Positions 62,212 to 64,000 of a stretch of 64,000 nt of DNA are shown here, piece by piece (within the stretch, counting starts at the first letter, position 1; each line of letters opens with the position of its first letter). The position numbers and the translations under genes are program-made. The DNA comes from Crystallibacter degradans (GTDB taxonomy: Bacteria; Actinomycetota; Actinomycetes; Actinomycetales; Micrococcaceae), in assembly GCF_012952295.1 (NCBI RefSeq), contig NZ_JABBCH010000010.1, positions 93,518-157,517 on the forward strand, written 5' to 3'. The notes under the pieces are model-generated. The model was not told the DNA's origin. It saw only the letters and a program-made list of their open reading frames with translations, and made no database searches.

Positions 62212-63407
62212 AGCAGCCCCTCCAATACGTCGGCCAGCGCACCCGCGCCCGCGTCGGCGTCGTCGTCCTCAACGTGTTCCTCCGGCGAGTGGGAAATGCC
62301 GGTCGGGTTGCGCACGAAGATCATGCCGGACGGCACATAACCGGCCAGTACGCCGGCATCGTGGCCGGCACCCGTGGCCAGTACCGGGGCCCCGGGCAGC
62401 GCATTTTCGAGCTGCCGCTGCAGCGCCGCATCGAAGTGCACGGTGCCGGAATAGGACTCCTCGGTCAGCGTCACGGAGCAGCCCTCGAACGCGGCAATCT
62501 TCTGCGCCTTGCCGTGGATCGCCTCCACGAGCGCGGCGGTCACGGCGTCTTCCGGATGCCGGACGTCGAGCCACAGCTGGACCCGCGAGGCGATGACGTT
62601 GGTGCCGCCGGGGATCGGCTCCAGCCGCCCCACCGTGGCGCGGGCGTCCGGCTGGGCCGCGGCGGATTTCTGCACGGCAATAATGATCTGCGCCGCCGCC
62701 ACCATCGGATCCGCCCGGTCCTGCATCAGCGTAGTTCCGGCATGGTTGCCCTGGCCGCTGACCGTCAGCTTCCACCGTCCGTGGCCCAGGATGGAACTGC
62801 CGACGGCGATCGCGGGCCCCTCCTCGCCGAGGCCGCGGCCCTGCTCGACATGCAGTTCGACGAAGTCGCCGATCCGGGCCAGCGCTTCCTCGTCCCGCCC
62901 GAGGTGTTCGGGGTCCAGCCCGTTCCCCTGCGAGACTTCCGCAAAGGTATTGCCGTCCGCGTCGCGCAGGTTACGGGCCTTGTCCGGATCGATGGCGCCG
63001 GTCAGCAGCCGCGAGCCGAGGCAGGCCACCCCGAAGCGTGAGCCCTCCTCTTCCGGAAACACCGTGATGGCAAGGGACCGGTTCGGCTGGACCCCGCGCC
63101 GCCGCAGGACGTCGACGGCGGCGAGTGCCGAGGCCACGCCGAGCGGGCCGTCGAAGGCGCCCCCGCCGGGCACCGAGTCCAGGTGGCTGCCGGTGACAAG
63201 CGCGCCTTTTTCGGGCGCACCCCACCAGGCCCAGATGATGCCGTTGCGGTCGGTCTCCACCTCCAGCCCGCGTCGGCCGGCCTGCTCGACGAACCAGCCG
63301 CGCAGGTCCAACTCCGCCGTCGAATACACCGGACGCGAATAGCCGCCGCGGGCAGTGTCACGGCCGACGTCGCTAATTGACTCGAGCAGCTGGGAAACGG
63401 TTTCCAA
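62208..63407 (-). CDS. M20-family amidohydrolase (allantoate amidohydrolase-like), probable hut deformylase
   Basis: 399 residues. GSHLDSVPGGGAFDGPLGV, FPEEEGSRFGVACLGSR, LHVEQGRGLG and ATGAGHDAGVLAG are the AllC/N-carbamoyl-amino-acid amidohydrolase metal-site motifs (His, Asp, Glu-Glu, His). Databases usually name this allantoate amidohydrolase, but it is locked between hutU and hutF with a 4-bp overlap, so its likely substrate is N-formyl-glutamate, in place of HutG. The start is TTG at 63407: GGAGG lies 6 bp upstream. An in-frame TTG at 63443 lacks such a site. Confidence 0.85.
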   Translation of the reverse strand: METVSQLLESISDVGRDTARGGYSRPVYSTAELDLRGWFVEQAGRRGLEVETDRNGIIWAWWGAPEKGALVTGSHLDSVPGGGAFDGPLGVASALAAVDVLRRRGVQPNRSLAITVFPEEEGSRFGVACLGSRLLTGAIDPDKARNLRDADGNTFAEVSQGNGLDPEHLGRDEEALARIGDFVELHVEQGRGLGEEGPAIAVGSSILGHGRWKLTVSGQGNHAGTTLMQDRADPMVAAAQIIIAVQKSAAAQPDARATVGRLEPIPGGTNVIASRVQLWLDVRHPEDAVTAALVEAIHGKAQKIAAFEGCSVTLTEESYSGTVHFDAALQRQLENALPGAPVLATGAGHDAGVLAGYVPSGMIFVRNPTGISHSPEEHVEDDDADAGAGALADVLEGLL

Positions 63408-63468
63408 AGAGGACCTCCGGATGGGGACAGGCGGACAGGACAAGACGGGCGGGTAGGACGAGGCAGGA

Positions 63469-64000
63469 TCAGGACTCGTTCATCGGTACCCTTACCCCGC
63501 GCTCGGCAGCAACCTCGACGGCCCGATCGTAACCCGCATCGACGTGCCGGATCACTCCCATGCCCGGATCGTTGGTCAGCAGCCGTTCCAGTTTCTGCGC
63601 CGCCAGTTCGGTGCCGTCGGCCACGGAGACCTGGCCGGCGTGGATGGAGCGGCCAATGCCGACGCCGCCGCCATGGTGGATGGACACCCAGGTGGCGCCG
63701 GAGGATGTGTTGACCAGGGCGTTCAGCAGCGGCCAGTCGGCGATCGCGTCGGAACCGTCCGCCATGGATTCGGTCTCGCGGTACGGCGAGGCCACGGAAC
63801 CGGAGTCCAGGTGGTCGCGGCCGATCACGATCGGCGCGGAGACCTTGCCCTCGGCCACCAGTTGGTTGAACAACAGCCCGGCCTTCTGCCGTTCGCCGTA
63901 GCCCAGCCAGCAGATCCGTGCCGGCAGGCCCTCGAACTCGACGTGCTCCTGCGCGGCGTCGATCCAGCGGTGCAGATGTTCGTTCTCCGGGAAGAGTTCC
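63469..64000 (-). CDS. hutU: Urocanate hydratase, 3' part (runs off the window)
   Basis: About 177 C-terminal residues. [49 protein letters not shown] and [16 protein letters not shown] are diagnostic urocanase motifs, including the NAD-binding cysteine-like region of the C-terminal domain. It converts urocanate to imidazolonepropionate, the first hut step visible here. The stop is 61 bp before the M20 start, and the 5' part lies beyond 64000. Confidence 0.97.
   Translation of the reverse strand, partial: ELFPENEHLHRWIDAAQEHVEFEGLPARICWLGYGERQKAGLLFNQLVAEGKVSAPIVIGRDHLDSGSVASPYRETESMADGSDAIADWPLLNALVNTSSGATWVSIHHGGGVGIGRSIHAGQVSVADGTELAAQKLERLLTNDPGMGVIRHVDAGYDRAVEVAAERGVRVPMNES

Noticed and set aside
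1..64000. CRISPR array or insertion sequence
   Set aside because: No regularly spaced identical repeats of 25-40 bp and no transposase-like protein were seen on either strand.

Overview
The window is chromosomal DNA from a high-GC Gram-positive bacterium, most likely an Arthrobacter-like member of the Micrococcaceae (Actinomycetota). The evidence is the base composition, the rpsB-tsf-pyrH-frr-cdsA order, a SAM-IV type riboswitch before metY-metX, a DUF222/HNH (13E12-type) protein, a mycothiol-type DinB-fold protein, and a leucine/branched-chain oxo-acid cluster matching one known from Mycobacterium tuberculosis (Rv2495c-Rv2504c). No phage, insertion sequence or CRISPR array was seen. Most genes are on the minus strand.

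Layout. 1-1.5 kb: 5' part of dxr and an NAD(P)-binding protein. 1.6-10.2 kb: an operon for leucine/isovalerate breakdown (carboxyltransferase, biotin carboxylase, acyl-CoA dehydrogenase, two CoA-transferase subunits, MaoC hydratase, CitE-like lyase) with a divergent TetR regulator and two operator-like palindromes between them. 10.7-14.9 kb: bkdABC (branched-chain oxo-acid dehydrogenase) with a divergent Lrp/AsnC regulator and a repeated GCATWATGC site. Together these regions carry branched-chain oxo-acids to acyl-CoAs and then to acetoacetate and acetyl-CoA. 16.1-22.4 kb: two sodium:solute symporters of the acetate/pyruvate type, each beside a small membrane protein, on either side of a LytS/LytTR two-component system. 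A triple 20-21 bp-spaced direct repeat that resembles LytTR sites lies in the divergent promoter.

22.4-28.6 kb: housekeeping core (DivIVA-like protein, cdsA, frr, pyrH, tsf, rpsB) and a divergent M23 peptidase. 28.6-35.8 kb: a glutaryl-CoA-dehydrogenase-like enzyme behind a perfect palindrome, tRNA-Met, a glycosyltransferase, a DMT transporter, a CDP-alcohol phosphatidyltransferase, a holin-like membrane protein, a GH1 beta-glucosidase, a bidirectional terminator and tRNA-Asn. 36-44.7 kb: dnaG, dgt, dusB, a YibE/F-family protein, a GNAT protein and glyS.

45-53 kb: accessory genes (DUF222/HNH protein with a low-complexity insert and a duplicated start region, alpha/beta hydrolases, YdcZ transporter, S4 protein, SGNH hydrolase, winged-helix protein). 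53.1-55.8 kb: metX and metY under the SAM riboswitch. 55.9-59.5 kb: VOC protein, an AbiEi-like/DUF559 nuclease-like fusion, CPBP membrane protease-like protein and a DinB-fold protein. 59.5-64 kb: histidine degradation (hutI, hutF, an M20 amidohydrolase, the 3' part of hutU).

The strongest leads are the predicted LytTR operator array beside the symporter operon, the Mtb-like leucine pathway with MaoC and CitE in place of the classical hydratase and HMG-CoA lyase, the M20 enzyme sitting where HutG would be expected, the AbiEi-nuclease fusion, and the duplicated start region before the DUF222 gene.
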